Positions 30,371 through 40,158 of a DNA stretch of 64,000 bases are shown here, piece by piece (the stretch's first letter is position 1; each line of letters starts with the position of its first letter). This DNA comes from an uncultured Lachnospiraceae bacterium (GTDB taxonomy: Bacteria; Bacillota; Clostridia; Lachnospirales; Lachnospiraceae). The stretch is taken from positions 41,751-105,750 of the forward strand of contig CAMNRH010000007.1 in the NCBI GenBank assembly GCA_946552115.1, given 5' to 3'. The translations under genes and the position numbers were made by a program. The notes under the pieces are model-generated. The model searched no databases. It was not told where the DNA came from and was given only the letters and a program-made list of their open reading frames with translations.

Positions 30371-31501
30371 ATGGATAAAATCAGTGTGAAGATGTCAGAT
30401 GCAGCAGGCCTGCGTACAGGTGATGCCGCAAAGAAAAGCGGCGGTGCGGTTAAAGAAGTGTCGGACGATTTTAAGATGCTTTTGCAGAATCAGAATCAGA
30501 GAGAAGACAGCAAGGAAATATCTAAGGACACGAAAGATACGAAGACAGAGACAAAGTCTGATGAGACAAAGGATAAAAAGGATGTCAAAGACACGAAAGA
30601 TGAGCCGGTGGAAGAAGATGCGCCAAAGGATGATAAAGTGCAGACAGAAAGTCTTCTTGCAGTGTATCAGATGAGTGTGAGGCCGGAGATGGTTCAGGTG
30701 GAGCAGCAGCCGGTAGAAGAGGCGGTGCCAGAGCTTCAGGTTACGGCAGAGATTGCGGCAGAGCCGGAAACATCAGAGATACCGGTACAGGCGGCGGATA
30801 CCGTGCAGCCTGAAATGCAGATGGCAGTTGAAACGCAGGCTCCGAAAGAACAGAAAGTAAGCGTGGAAGAGACAAAGCAGCCTGAGATGACGGTGACGCC
30901 AAAGGAAGAGGTAAAAGCTGAGGCTCCCAAAAAGAATGATACTCCATCGGATTCACAGGAAGAGCATGCAGCACAGTCAGACAGCCGTATGGCAGAACAG
31001 GCGGTACATGCGCCGGCAGTACAGACAGAGGTAAAAACTGAGGTGCAGGAGCCGAAGGTTCAGGAACCGGTAAGAATGCAGGTTCCGCAGCCGGAGGAGC
31101 TCCCGTCAAAGCTTACGGATCAGATTATGACAAAGATGTCGGAAGGCGTACAGGAATTTGAGATACATATTGAGCCGGCAAATCTTGGCAGGATTGCGGT
31201 GAAGATACTGTATCAGGAAGGGCAGGCAACCGTTTCGATTTTCTGTTCTGAAAAGAAAGCGCTTGACGTATTGGGACGCAATGCAGGGGAAATCGGCCAG
31301 GTGATTGAGAAAAACCTCGGCGGAACAACGACAATCATTGTGGATAAGCAGGAAAGCGATTATCTGAACCAGACCAGAGATGAAAATCAGAAAAACGGTC
31401 AGGAAGCAGAACAGGAGCAGCAGAAGAATAACGGAAAAGATTCGGATGCGGAAGATGCGGAGCAGTTTCTTCAAAAGCTCAGGCTGGGCCTGGCAGGCTA
31501 A
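30371..31501 (+). CDS. fliK: Flagellar hook-length control protein FliK
   Basis: Low-complexity charged N-terminus; C-terminal FEIHIEPANLGRIAVKILYQEGQATVSIFCSEKKALDVLGRN. Confidence 0.9.
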   Translation: MDKISVKMSDAAGLRTGDAAKKSGGAVKEVSDDFKMLLQNQNQREDSKEISKDTKDTKTETKSDETKDKKDVKDTKDEPVEEDAPKDDKVQTESLLAVYQMSVRPEMVQVEQQPVEEAVPELQVTAEIAAEPETSEIPVQAADTVQPEMQMAVETQAPKEQKVSVEETKQPEMTVTPKEEVKAEAPKKNDTPSDSQEEHAAQSDSRMAEQAVHAPAVQTEVKTEVQEPKVQEPVRMQVPQPEELPSKLTDQIMTKMSEGVQEFEIHIEPANLGRIAVKILYQEGQATVSIFCSEKKALDVLGRNAGEIGQVIEKNLGGTTTIIVDKQESDYLNQTRDENQKNGQEAEQEQQKNNGKDSDAEDAEQFLQKLRLGLAG

Positions 31502-31524
31502 AAAGAGGTAAAGGAGACGAAAAA

Positions 31525-32058
31525 ATGGCAGTAGATGCAACTACATTAATGAGTGATGCGGCGAAGTTTATATTTGACTCAGAAAAGACGACACAGGCAT
31601 CCGCCACATCAGCAAATACCATGACAACAGACGACTATTGGAAGCTTATGGCGGCACAGCTGCAGTACCAGGATATGTCAAATCCTATGGACAACAGCGA
31701 AATGATGAATCAGATGGTACAGATGTCCTCTATGAGCGCGATGTCGAAGCTGTCAGATGCAATTGCTAATTTTTCAACGGTAACAAACAACCTTTCAACA
31801 GTAACACTGACAACCTACTCTACAGGTCTTCTTGGAAAAGAGGTAACCGTTGCAATTACGGAAAAAGACAGTGAGGGCAAAGAGGTAATTAAGGAAAAGG
31901 TAAAGGGTACTGTAACAGGCGTAGACCTTACCGGCGCTACTTCGGTGTATGTAAACGGCAAGAAATACGAGCTGTCACAGGTTATGGCGGTCGGCGATGT
32001 TCCGGAGGAAAAGACAGAGACAAAGACGGAAGATAAAAAGGAAAAGACGACGGCGTAA
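31525..32058 (+). CDS. flgD: Flagellar hook capping protein FlgD
   Basis: DDYWKLMAAQLQYQDMSNPMDNSEMMNQMVQMSSMSAMSKL. Confidence 0.92.
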   Translation: MAVDATTLMSDAAKFIFDSEKTTQASATSANTMTTDDYWKLMAAQLQYQDMSNPMDNSEMMNQMVQMSSMSAMSKLSDAIANFSTVTNNLSTVTLTTYSTGLLGKEVTVAITEKDSEGKEVIKEKVKGTVTGVDLTGATSVYVNGKKYELSQVMAVGDVPEEKTETKTEDKKEKTTA

Positions 32059-32097
32059 CTAAGGGACGGAGAGTAAAAGGAAAGGCGGTGCAGTATT

Positions 32098-32487
32098 ATG
32101 AGCAATATGAATCAGATTACAAATGCCGGCTTACTTAAGCTGCAGCACGCGCAGGCAGCATCACAGACAAAAGCAAACAGCGGTAATAACGTACCGTTTG
32201 CACAGCTTCTGCAAAAAGAAGCAAACAGACCCCAGTCCGTTCAGTTTTCCAAGCATGCGGCGCTTCGCGTACAGCAGCGGGGGATAGAGATGACCGACAG
32301 TCTTTTAAGCGACTTGAATCAGGCTGTAAAAAAGGCCCAGGAAAAAGGAGCGAAAGATGTGGCGATTATCGGAAAGAACGGGGCATTTATTGTAAACGTT
32401 CCGAATAATGTTGTGATAACGACGATGTCCGGAGCAGAGATGAAAGAAAATATTTTTACAAATATTGACAGCGCTGTCTTAATATAA
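32098..32487 (+). CDS. Small flagellar operon protein (TIGR02530-like)
   Basis: FSKHAALRVQQRGIEMTDSLLSDLNQAVKKAQEKGAKDVAIIGKNGAFIVNVPNNVVITTM; between flgD and flgE. Confidence 0.85.
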   Translation: MSNMNQITNAGLLKLQHAQAASQTKANSGNNVPFAQLLQKEANRPQSVQFSKHAALRVQQRGIEMTDSLLSDLNQAVKKAQEKGAKDVAIIGKNGAFIVNVPNNVVITTMSGAEMKENIFTNIDSAVLI

Positions 32488-32578
32488 GCCGGACCATTTC
32501 ATGGGGGTTTCCGTATCTGTACGACTTGCAGATGCAAAAGACAGCAAAAGAAGAAAAAAAGAAAGGAAGTAATGAAAA

Positions 32579-33850
32579 ATGGTCAGATCAATGGTTGCGG
32601 CAGTTGCCGGACTTAGAACCCATCAGTCAAAGATGGATGTAATTGGTAATAATATTGCAAACGTAAATACATGGGGATTCAAATCATACAGCTTTAACTT
32701 CCAGGATTCTATGTATGCGAATTCGATTAACGGCTCGGGAGGAAGCGTAGTAGCCGGAGCGGCCGGCGGACGTAACGCATCTCAGGTTGGTTATGGTTCT
32801 CAGTTATCTTCTGTTACGAATGAATTTGGAACAGGAGCTCCGTCGCCGTCCTCCAATCCTTTGGATTGTATGATTGACGGAACCGGCTTTTTCCTGGTAG
32901 GTAACATGGTAAACGGAAGCTTTACAAATGTATCGGATTCCGGGTTGTTCCTGTCAAGGGTCGGTATCTTCCGTGTGGATAACAACGGGTATCTTGTAGA
33001 CGACCAGAGAAGCTATGTATATGGATATGCGCTGAAAGAGGGAACCGGTATTCCAGAGACGCCGGCGTCAAAGACGGTTACGGCATTCAGGGATTTAACT
33101 GTAACGATTGCCGGCAATGGTACGGTTACGATCGGAGGAGTACAGGGAGGAACGGTGACCGGTATTACTCAGGCTGATTTGGCGACGGGTTCGGAGCAGA
33201 CCTTTAAGGATGTATTCGATGCGTGGCTGAGAGGCGGCCAGGCGCAGACAGATGCGTCAAGCACTCACAATTTCAGCTTTGAGGGCGTCAGCACGAATAA
33301 CGGTGTCCGCGGAATGAAGATTACGGTTGAAAATAAAACAAATGGTCCAAATGCCGCCTATGCGCGTTTTCCGGCAGCAAATCAGGTTGCGGCGGATTCC
33401 AAACAGGGAACGAACTGGATCCCGGGGATCGACGCGGAGTATGCGGATGAATTGTCCGCAATCCAGATCCCGAGAGACGCAGACGGACAGCAGTACGAGA
33501 TTCAGAGCTACAAGATTAACGAGGATGGAACGATTATCGGCGTAGATAAGGAGAACCGAACTATCGCAATCGGTCAGCTTGCTCTTGTTACGGTAGAGAA
33601 TCCGAACGGTCTTGAGAAAACAAGCGGTTATTATTATACTCCGGGGGCCAATGCGGGCGATGTAGCGGCAATGAAGCCAAACGGGGGACCGGCCGGAAAA
33701 ATTATGGGCGGTTATCTTGAGATGGCGAACGTAGATATTGCGAATGAGTTCTCTAACATGATTACGTGTCAGAGAGGCTTTCAGGCAAATTCTAAGATTA
33801 TCACAGTAACAGATGAAATGCTTTCAGAGCTTGTAAATATGAAGCGGTAG
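32579..33850 (+). CDS. flgE: Flagellar hook protein FlgE
   Basis: GLRTHQSKMDVIGNNIANVNTWGFKSYSFNFQD; C-terminal MANVDIANEFSNMITCQRGFQANSKIITVTDEMLSELVNMKR. Confidence 0.95.
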   Translation: MVRSMVAAVAGLRTHQSKMDVIGNNIANVNTWGFKSYSFNFQDSMYANSINGSGGSVVAGAAGGRNASQVGYGSQLSSVTNEFGTGAPSPSSNPLDCMIDGTGFFLVGNMVNGSFTNVSDSGLFLSRVGIFRVDNNGYLVDDQRSYVYGYALKEGTGIPETPASKTVTAFRDLTVTIAGNGTVTIGGVQGGTVTGITQADLATGSEQTFKDVFDAWLRGGQAQTDASSTHNFSFEGVSTNNGVRGMKITVENKTNGPNAAYARFPAANQVAADSKQGTNWIPGIDAEYADELSAIQIPRDADGQQYEIQSYKINEDGTIIGVDKENRTIAIGQLALVTVENPNGLEKTSGYYYTPGANAGDVAAMKPNGGPAGKIMGGYLEMANVDIANEFSNMITCQRGFQANSKIITVTDEMLSELVNMKR

Positions 33851-33880
33851 TGATATAATCGGTTTTTAATATGAAATAAT

Positions 33881-33923
33881 AAACGTAATACCGGGATATT
33901 TTGCTAATGTCCCGGTTGCGTTT
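33881..33923 (+). terminator. Hairpin between flgE and flbD (possible attenuator)
   Basis: AAACGtaataCCGGGA...TCCCGGttgCGTTT nested stems, weak T-tail. Confidence 0.5.
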
Positions 33924-33945
33924 GAAATGTAAGGGGAAGTGTGTT

Positions 33946-34143
33946 ATGATAGTTCTGACTAAGCTTAACGATCAGCCGTTTTTGATCAATTGCGCACAGA
34001 TTGAAGCGGTAGAATTGATTCCCGAATCGAAAATTGTCATGATGAACGGGAAGTTTTATATTGTGAAGGAAAGTGCGGAAGAGATTATTCAGAAAACAAT
34101 TGAGTACAATGGAAAAATCCATTGTTATCATACAGATAGATAA
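33946..34143 (+). CDS. flbD: FlbD family flagellar protein
   Basis: MIVLTKLNDQPFLINCAQIEAVELIPESKIVMMNGKFYIVKES; position before motA. Confidence 0.9.
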   Translation: MIVLTKLNDQPFLINCAQIEAVELIPESKIVMMNGKFYIVKESAEEIIQKTIEYNGKIHCYHTDR

Positions 34144-34166
34144 AGAAGTAAGGCGGTGAAGATAAC

Positions 34167-35000
34167 GTGGATATTACAACTATTTTAGGTATCGTTGTAG
34201 GTGCGGTGCTGATTGTCTTTGTAGGTATCAGTCCTGCCAAGCTGGGAAATTTCTGGGATGGGGCATCTGTTGCTATTGTATTGGGCGGCGCGCTTGCCGC
34301 GGTAATTGCGAGCTACCCTCTGGGGCTTTTAAAGACAATGCTCAGCCATTTTAAGATGCTGATTCAGGGGAATAAGTATAATATTGCGGAATTGGTGAAT
34401 ACGCTTGAGGAGATGGCGCAGCTTGCAAGAAAGAACGGTCTTCTGGCTCTTGAGGAAAAAGCGAACGAGCTGGACGATCTGTTTTTCAAGCAGGGGATTA
34501 TGCTGATTGTAGACGCGACAGAGCCGGAGGAGGTTCGGGCTCTTCTTGAGAATGATGTGGACGCGATGTCTGCAAGACATGAGGAGTGTATCGGAATATA
34601 TGACAAGGCGTCGGCGTATTCCCCGGCATTTGGTATGATTGGTACGCTTGTCGGACTGGTTAATATGTTAAAGGGTATGAATCTGGACGGCGACGGGGCG
34701 GCGGATATCGGCCCCGCGATGGCAACGGCACTTATTACAACTTTCTATGGTTGTATTTTGGCGAATCTGATATTCTCGCCGATTGCAAAAAAGCTTAGAA
34801 TCAGAAATGAAGAGGAGCTGCTGTATAAGCAGATTATGATAGAAGGTATCCTGGCAATCCAGGCCGGAGATAATCCGAAGTTCCTGAAAGAGAAGCTTGT
34901 TACATATGTTTCCCAGAAAGACCGACAGAAAATTCTTGATCCGGACGCGGCGCCGGCGGGAAAGAAAGGCAAGAAGGGAAAAGACGAGTCGAAGGAATAG
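34167..35000 (+). CDS. motA: Flagellar stator protein MotA
   Basis: Four hydrophobic segments; SPAFGMIGTLVGLVNMLKGM, GPAMATALITTFYGCILANLIFSPIAKKLR. Confidence 0.96.
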   Translation: MDITTILGIVVGAVLIVFVGISPAKLGNFWDGASVAIVLGGALAAVIASYPLGLLKTMLSHFKMLIQGNKYNIAELVNTLEEMAQLARKNGLLALEEKANELDDLFFKQGIMLIVDATEPEEVRALLENDVDAMSARHEECIGIYDKASAYSPAFGMIGTLVGLVNMLKGMNLDGDGAADIGPAMATALITTFYGCILANLIFSPIAKKLRIRNEEELLYKQIMIEGILAIQAGDNPKFLKEKLVTYVSQKDRQKILDPDAAPAGKKGKKGKDESKE

Positions 35001-35009
35001 GGGGATCGT

Positions 35010-35768
35010 ATGGGAAAGAGAAAGAAAGCAGAAGAAGGCGGCGCCAACTGGATGGACACGTACGGTGACCTTGTGACACTGCTGTTATGTTTTTTCGTAC
35101 TTTTATATTCCATTTCAACGATAGATCAGGCAAAATGGATACAGATTGTGAAAAGCTTTAATCCGGATGCAAAGGAGGTTTCTCAGATTGCAGAGAATCC
35201 GGATATTGACGCGAATGATGAGGTTCCAGGCGGAGTTGATACAGATCAGATTGATATGGATGAGTTTGATGAGCTGTTTGAAAACCTGAAAAAAGCCGTA
35301 AAGGCGGCCGGACTCGAAGGAGAGGTAGAGCTGTTTAAGGGTGACGGATATACATTCATCACATTCCGGGATAACGTATTTTTTGACGGCGACAGTTCCA
35401 TCATAAAAAAGGGAGGAGCATCGATACTGGCGCAGTTTTCCTCAATTATCTCAGAGGTCAGCGATTCTGTTAAGGAGATTCAGGTAATGGGGCATACGAC
35501 GCAGGCGGATCCTAAGATTGTGAATGAACCGGTAGGGGATCGTGTCCTTTCCGCGGAGCGTGCGGCGAGGGTTGCCGCATATATTCAGACGCGGGTAGAT
35601 ATTGCTCCGGAGAATATTATAGGAATCGGGTATGGCCAATGGCGTCCGATCGCTCCCTTTGATACGGAGGAGAATCGGGCAAAGAACCGAAGGGTAGAGC
35701 TTTTGATTACAAAATCCGATTCCGTGGAGCAGGCTCTTGAGAAATATTATGAGGAAATGGGCCGGTAA
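35010..35768 (+). CDS. motB: Flagellar stator protein MotB
   Basis: WMDTYGDLVTLLLCFFVLLYSIS (Asp in TM), C-terminal OmpA-like peptidoglycan-binding domain. Confidence 0.96.
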   Translation: MGKRKKAEEGGANWMDTYGDLVTLLLCFFVLLYSISTIDQAKWIQIVKSFNPDAKEVSQIAENPDIDANDEVPGGVDTDQIDMDEFDELFENLKKAVKAAGLEGEVELFKGDGYTFITFRDNVFFDGDSSIIKKGGASILAQFSSIISEVSDSVKEIQVMGHTTQADPKIVNEPVGDRVLSAERAARVAAYIQTRVDIAPENIIGIGYGQWRPIAPFDTEENRAKNRRVELLITKSDSVEQALEKYYEEMGR

Positions 35769-35794
35769 TAATGAAATGAAGGTAGGAGTTTAGA

Positions 35795-36814
35795 ATGGCG
35801 GATGTATTATCACAAAGTCAGATAGACGCGCTGCTTAATTCGATGCAAGGCGGAGGCGCGGAAGACAGCGCTTCGGCTGAACAGAAGAAAGCGGAGAAAG
35901 AATATAAAAAATATGATTTCTTCAGTCCAAAGAAATACACGAAAGATAAATTGAAAATGCTCCGCAGTATTTATGATAACTATTGCAGGATTGCGGCCTC
36001 GCAGCTGAACGGCTTATTCCATATAGCAAGCGAGGTGGAGGTTGTAGGCGTAGAGGAGCAGCGGTATTATGAATTTGGAAACGCATTGAATGAAACAGAT
36101 GTTATTACACTTGCAAATATAGAACTGCAGGATGGAGCCTCGAATCCTCCTATGGTATTTCATATTTCACCGATATTGATGGCGGCTATGATAGACCGTA
36201 TGCTTGGAGGGAGCGGAACGGATACGCAGGTGGATATATCTTATATCTACACTGACATAGAACTTGATTTATATGCGAAGATTATTCGGTATCTTGTAGC
36301 GATTACAAAGGATGTCTGGGCAAATTATACTGCGATAAAAGCGCAATTTGAGCGTGTGGAAGATAACCCAAGTATGTTTCAGGGGATCAGCGTAGATGAA
36401 ACCGTAGTAATTATTATGCTGCATATTCAAATGGGAGAAGTCGGAGGAGCTATGAATATCTGTATTCCGGAAACACTTCTCAGCAGTATATTTGAAATTA
36501 TTGACAAGACGAAACACCTGGCTAATAAGGGTATGCAGGCGCAGCGGAATAATAAGGATGATATTTTGGAGAATATCAGAGAGTCAAAGATGAATGTTAT
36601 GGCGCAGCTCGGCGTGGCGCAGCTTAGCCTGGATGATGTCTATAATCTTCATGTCGGAGACGTCATTGATTTGAACAAGCCGCAGAACTCGTTAATTTCA
36701 CTGTATGTGGAGGGTCAGCCGTGGTTTAACGGACAGCTGGGCGTACATAATAAGAATGTTGCAGTTAAGATAGAGGATCGCATACTAAGACCGAAAGATG
36801 AAATAATGGTATAA
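35795..36814 (+). CDS. fliM: Flagellar motor switch protein FliM
   Basis: N-terminal LSQSQIDALLNSM; FSPKKYTKDKLKMLRSIYDNYCRIAASQL. Confidence 0.96.
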   Translation: MADVLSQSQIDALLNSMQGGGAEDSASAEQKKAEKEYKKYDFFSPKKYTKDKLKMLRSIYDNYCRIAASQLNGLFHIASEVEVVGVEEQRYYEFGNALNETDVITLANIELQDGASNPPMVFHISPILMAAMIDRMLGGSGTDTQVDISYIYTDIELDLYAKIIRYLVAITKDVWANYTAIKAQFERVEDNPSMFQGISVDETVVIIMLHIQMGEVGGAMNICIPETLLSSIFEIIDKTKHLANKGMQAQRNNKDDILENIRESKMNVMAQLGVAQLSLDDVYNLHVGDVIDLNKPQNSLISLYVEGQPWFNGQLGVHNKNVAVKIEDRILRPKDEIMV

Positions 36815-36885
36815 TTACCAGATAAATTTTAAGAATTATCTGAGTATATAAATTACAATGATAACAAAAAGTGAGGTAAAAGAAA

Positions 36886-37245
36886 ATGGCAAAAATTATG
36901 TTAGTGGATGATGCGGCATTTATGAGAATGATGTTAAAAACTACATTGACACAGGCCGGATATACGGATCTTGTAGAAGCAGAAGATGGCGCAAAGGCAG
37001 TAGAGTTGTATCCTGCGGAAAAGCCGGACCTTATATTTATGGATATTACAATGCCGAATAAGGATGGTCTTGAGACATTGAAAGAGATAAAGGGCATGGA
37101 TCCCAATGCAACGATCGTTATGTGTTCCGCTATGGGACAGGAGACGATGGTTATGGACTCTATTAAGTCAGGAGCAAAGGATTTCATTGTTAAGCCTTTC
37201 AAGCCGGAGCGTATTCTGGCTACAGTTAAGAAAATCCTTGGTTAA
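36886..37245 (+). CDS. cheY: CheY response regulator
   Basis: MAKIMLVDDAAFMRMMLK, DLIFMDITMPNKDG, KDFIVKPFKPERI. Confidence 0.95.
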   Translation: MAKIMLVDDAAFMRMMLKTTLTQAGYTDLVEAEDGAKAVELYPAEKPDLIFMDITMPNKDGLETLKEIKGMDPNATIVMCSAMGQETMVMDSIKSGAKDFIVKPFKPERILATVKKILG

Positions 37246-37265
37246 GAAAATTAGGAGGGATAAAA

Positions 37266-37706
37266 ATGTCTTTTTTGGATTCATTTGATATCAGTGCGTC
37301 AGGATTGACAGCAGAGAGGCAGAGGCTGGATATTGCATCTGAGAACCTTGCGAATACAAATACGACAAGAACAGAAAGCGGCGGTACCTATCGCAGAAAG
37401 ATGGTAGTGCTTCAGGAGGTGCCTTCCACCTCATTCAGGTCCAGATTTAACAGTCTTTTGAACAGAACAGCGGCGAAAGGCGGCGTACAGGTTACGGAGA
37501 TTGTAGAGGATCAGAGAGATTTGAACCCGGTCTACAATCCGGACCATCCAGATGCGGATGAGGACGGTTATGTTATGATGCCCAATGTAGACCCTGTAAA
37601 GGAGACGATAGACGCAATGTCTGCAACCCGCTCCTATGAGGCAAATATTACAGCGTTCAATGCAATGAAGCTAATGGCTCAGAGAGCATTGGATCTTGGA
37701 AAATAG
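37266..37706 (+). CDS. flgC: Flagellar basal-body rod protein FlgC
   Basis: FDISASGLTAERQRLDIASENLANTNTTRTESGGTYRRKMV; C-terminal MSATRSYEANITAFNAMKLMAQRALDLGK. Confidence 0.95.
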   Translation: MSFLDSFDISASGLTAERQRLDIASENLANTNTTRTESGGTYRRKMVVLQEVPSTSFRSRFNSLLNRTAAKGGVQVTEIVEDQRDLNPVYNPDHPDADEDGYVMMPNVDPVKETIDAMSATRSYEANITAFNAMKLMAQRALDLGK

Positions 37707-37745
37707 AACTGAGGGCAATTTCCTCGGAAGGAGTGAAAGGTTAGT

Positions 37746-39119
37746 ATGGTTTCTGAGTGCTTTAGTAAATTAGAAATAGATGCTATAGGTGAAATACTAA
37801 ATATCAGTTTGGGCGCCTCTGCGACAGCAGTGTCTACCATGTTAAATGCCAGAGTAGATATAACGACACCGGTGGTAAACGTTGTATCGAAAGAAGAATT
37901 TAAAATGGATAAGGTAGAGCCGGCGGTCGGTGTTGAAATTACCTATGTTGCCGGTTTGGAGGGAGACAATGTTATGCTTCTTAAGAGGCATGACGTAAAG
38001 GTGATTGTAGAGATGCTCATGGGCATGGAAGTGCCGGATGAAGAGTTTGAGCTGAATGAAATAAATATCAGCGCGGTCTGCGAGGTTATGAATCAGATGA
38101 TGGGGGCATCCTCGACGGCACTCTCGGAATTTCTGGGGAGAATGGTAAATATCTCCACGCCAATTTCATTTGAAGTGAAAAATGAGCAGGAGTTTATCGA
38201 CAAATATTTTACAGACGAATATCCAAAGGTTGTAGTAGGATTTACTCTTAGAATCGCAGACAAACTGGAGAGTGAATTCTTTAATGTCATGCCTATGGAA
38301 TTGGCCAAGAGCCTGGTAAAGGGATTTCTTCCGGATGACCAGATTATCGAAATAGGTGAAAAAGCGCCGGCAGCGGAGAAGCCTGCAGAAGCTCCTGCCG
38401 CACCGCAGAGTTCGTCGGGGGGTACTCTGTCACAGGAGGAAATCGAGAAATTATTAGCGGGAGGCGATTCTGCAGCGTCACCGGCCCCGGCTCCGCAGCC
38501 TGCTCCTGCCGCACCGGCAGAAGGGACTTCCGGCGGCAATTTATCGCAGGAGGAGATTGAGAAGCTATTAGCGGGAGGCGATTCGACGCCGTCACCGGCC
38601 CCGCAGCCTGTTCCGGCAGCTCCGGCCCCGCAGCCTGCTCCGGCAGCGCAGCAGCCTATGCAGCCGGTAGCGATGATGAATCCGGATGTATCTATGATGC
38701 AGATGCAGATGATGCAGCAGATGATGCAGCAGATGCAGACGATGCAGCAGGCGATGCAGCAGACACAGGAGAAAAAAGCTCCTGAGCCGAAGATGATACA
38801 TGTTCAGCAGCCCGTGCAGCCGAAGCTGAAAGCAGATAACGATATTGTGCTGGAGGGTGAGCATGAGGAGAACATGGAGCTTATTATGGGTGTTCCTCTT
38901 GAGATATCTGTTGAAATTGGACGCACAAAACGGTTTGTTAAGGATATTCTTGATTTTACAAAGGGTTCATTGGTGGTTTTAGATAAGCTTGCGGGCGAGC
39001 AGGTAGACCTTTATGTGAACGGACAATGCATTGCAAAGGGCGATGTTGTTGTTGTGGAGGATAATTTTGGAATAAGAATTACAGAGATTATGAAAGTTAA
39101 TTTGATTGCATTGGAATAG
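37746..39119 (+). CDS. fliY: Flagellar motor switch phosphatase FliY (CheC-like domain plus FliN domain)
   Basis: IDAIGEILNISLGASATAVSTMLNARVDITTP; C-terminal VPLEISVEIGRTKRFVKDILDFTKGSLVVLDKLAGEQVDLYVNGQ. Confidence 0.94.
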   Translation: MVSECFSKLEIDAIGEILNISLGASATAVSTMLNARVDITTPVVNVVSKEEFKMDKVEPAVGVEITYVAGLEGDNVMLLKRHDVKVIVEMLMGMEVPDEEFELNEINISAVCEVMNQMMGASSTALSEFLGRMVNISTPISFEVKNEQEFIDKYFTDEYPKVVVGFTLRIADKLESEFFNVMPMELAKSLVKGFLPDDQIIEIGEKAPAAEKPAEAPAAPQSSSGGTLSQEEIEKLLAGGDSAASPAPAPQPAPAAPAEGTSGGNLSQEEIEKLLAGGDSTPSPAPQPVPAAPAPQPAPAAQQPMQPVAMMNPDVSMMQMQMMQQMMQQMQTMQQAMQQTQEKKAPEPKMIHVQQPVQPKLKADNDIVLEGEHEENMELIMGVPLEISVEIGRTKRFVKDILDFTKGSLVVLDKLAGEQVDLYVNGQCIAKGDVVVVEDNFGIRITEIMKVNLIALE

Positions 39120-39131
39120 GGAAGGAACTAT

Positions 39132-39476
39132 ATGTTAAAAGTAATTGGCACCTTTATTGCAGTGGCGCTCATTCTTTATGGAAGTTATCTGGCAAGTAAA
39201 TATATCAGCAGGGGAATGACCAAAGGCAGCAGTTCTCAGTATATGCGTCTGATTGACCAGATTACTCTGGGTCAGGACAGGCATGTTGCCATTTTACAGG
39301 TTAGTGGAAAATATTTTCTTGTTGGCGTTACTGCCGGGCAGGTTCAGTTACTGTCCGAGCTTCAGGATGAGGAGCTGTTCCCGCTGGCGCCGGAAGACGC
39401 CGGAGATGGGATGAAAGCGCCGGATTTTAAATCTATTATGGAAAAATTCGGTGACTTGGGCAAAAAGAGGAGGTAG
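39132..39476 (+). CDS. fliO: FliO/FliZ family flagellar biosynthesis protein
   Basis: N-terminal TM plus MRLIDQITLGQDRHVAILQVSGKYFLVGVTAGQVQLLSEL; precedes fliP. Confidence 0.88.
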   Translation: MLKVIGTFIAVALILYGSYLASKYISRGMTKGSSSQYMRLIDQITLGQDRHVAILQVSGKYFLVGVTAGQVQLLSELQDEELFPLAPEDAGDGMKAPDFKSIMEKFGDLGKKRR

Positions 39477-39482
39477 AAACTA

Positions 39483-40142
39483 ATGTACGACTCACTGATA
39501 AATGTGAATGGCAGCCAGGTTCCTACATTAGATATATTGTTACTTCTGACGATTATAGCATTTCTGCCGTCACTTCTTATTATGATGACCTCTTTTATGA
39601 GGGTAATAATTACTCTTTCTTTCTTGAGAAATGCAATGGGAGTTCAGCAGACGCCGCCGAATATAGTGTTGATAGGAATTGCTGTATTTTTGACGCTTTT
39701 TATTATGGATCCGGTAATTTCCGAGATTAATACAGAAGCATATACGCCGTATAAAAACTCGGAGATTACGCAGGCGGAGGCAATTGAGAGGGCGCAGATA
39801 CCGCTTAAGAGGTTCATGCTTAAAAATACGGAGAAAAGCGCTCTTAATATGTTTACAGAGATATCGAACGCCGAGGCCGTAGAGGAAGAGGAGGAGCTTC
39901 CGATGACAGTCGTGATTCCCTCCTTTATGACAAGCGAGCTTAAAAAAGCGTTTTCGGCCGGATTTTTACTGTATCTTCCATTTTTATTGATAGATGTTGT
40001 TGTTTCCAGTACATTGATGTCCATGGGTATGATGATGCTCCCGCCGGCGATGATTTCAATGCCGTTCAAGCTTCTGCTGTTTGTAACAGTAGATGGATGG
40101 GAGCTGTTGTTTTCATCAATTGTGAACAGTTTTAATATATGA
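39483..40142 (+). CDS. fliP: Flagellar export protein FliP
   Basis: LLLLTIIAFLPSLLIMMTSFMRVIITLSFLRNAMGVQQTPPN, SSTLMSMGMMMLPPAMISMPFKLLLFVTVDGW. Confidence 0.97.
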   Translation: MYDSLINVNGSQVPTLDILLLLTIIAFLPSLLIMMTSFMRVIITLSFLRNAMGVQQTPPNIVLIGIAVFLTLFIMDPVISEINTEAYTPYKNSEITQAEAIERAQIPLKRFMLKNTEKSALNMFTEISNAEAVEEEEELPMTVVIPSFMTSELKKAFSAGFLLYLPFLLIDVVVSSTLMSMGMMMLPPAMISMPFKLLLFVTVDGWELLFSSIVNSFNI

Positions 40143-40158
40143 CAGGGAGGGTGTTTAG

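Noticed and set aside
38650-38770. Short-period CAG/ATG repeats resembling a CRISPR-like array
   Set aside because: In-frame MQ-rich coding repeat; no spacer structure and no cas genes.
38592-38864. 90-aa His/Leu-rich minus ORF
   Set aside because: Artefact of the antisense reading of the FliY Q/M-rich repeat.
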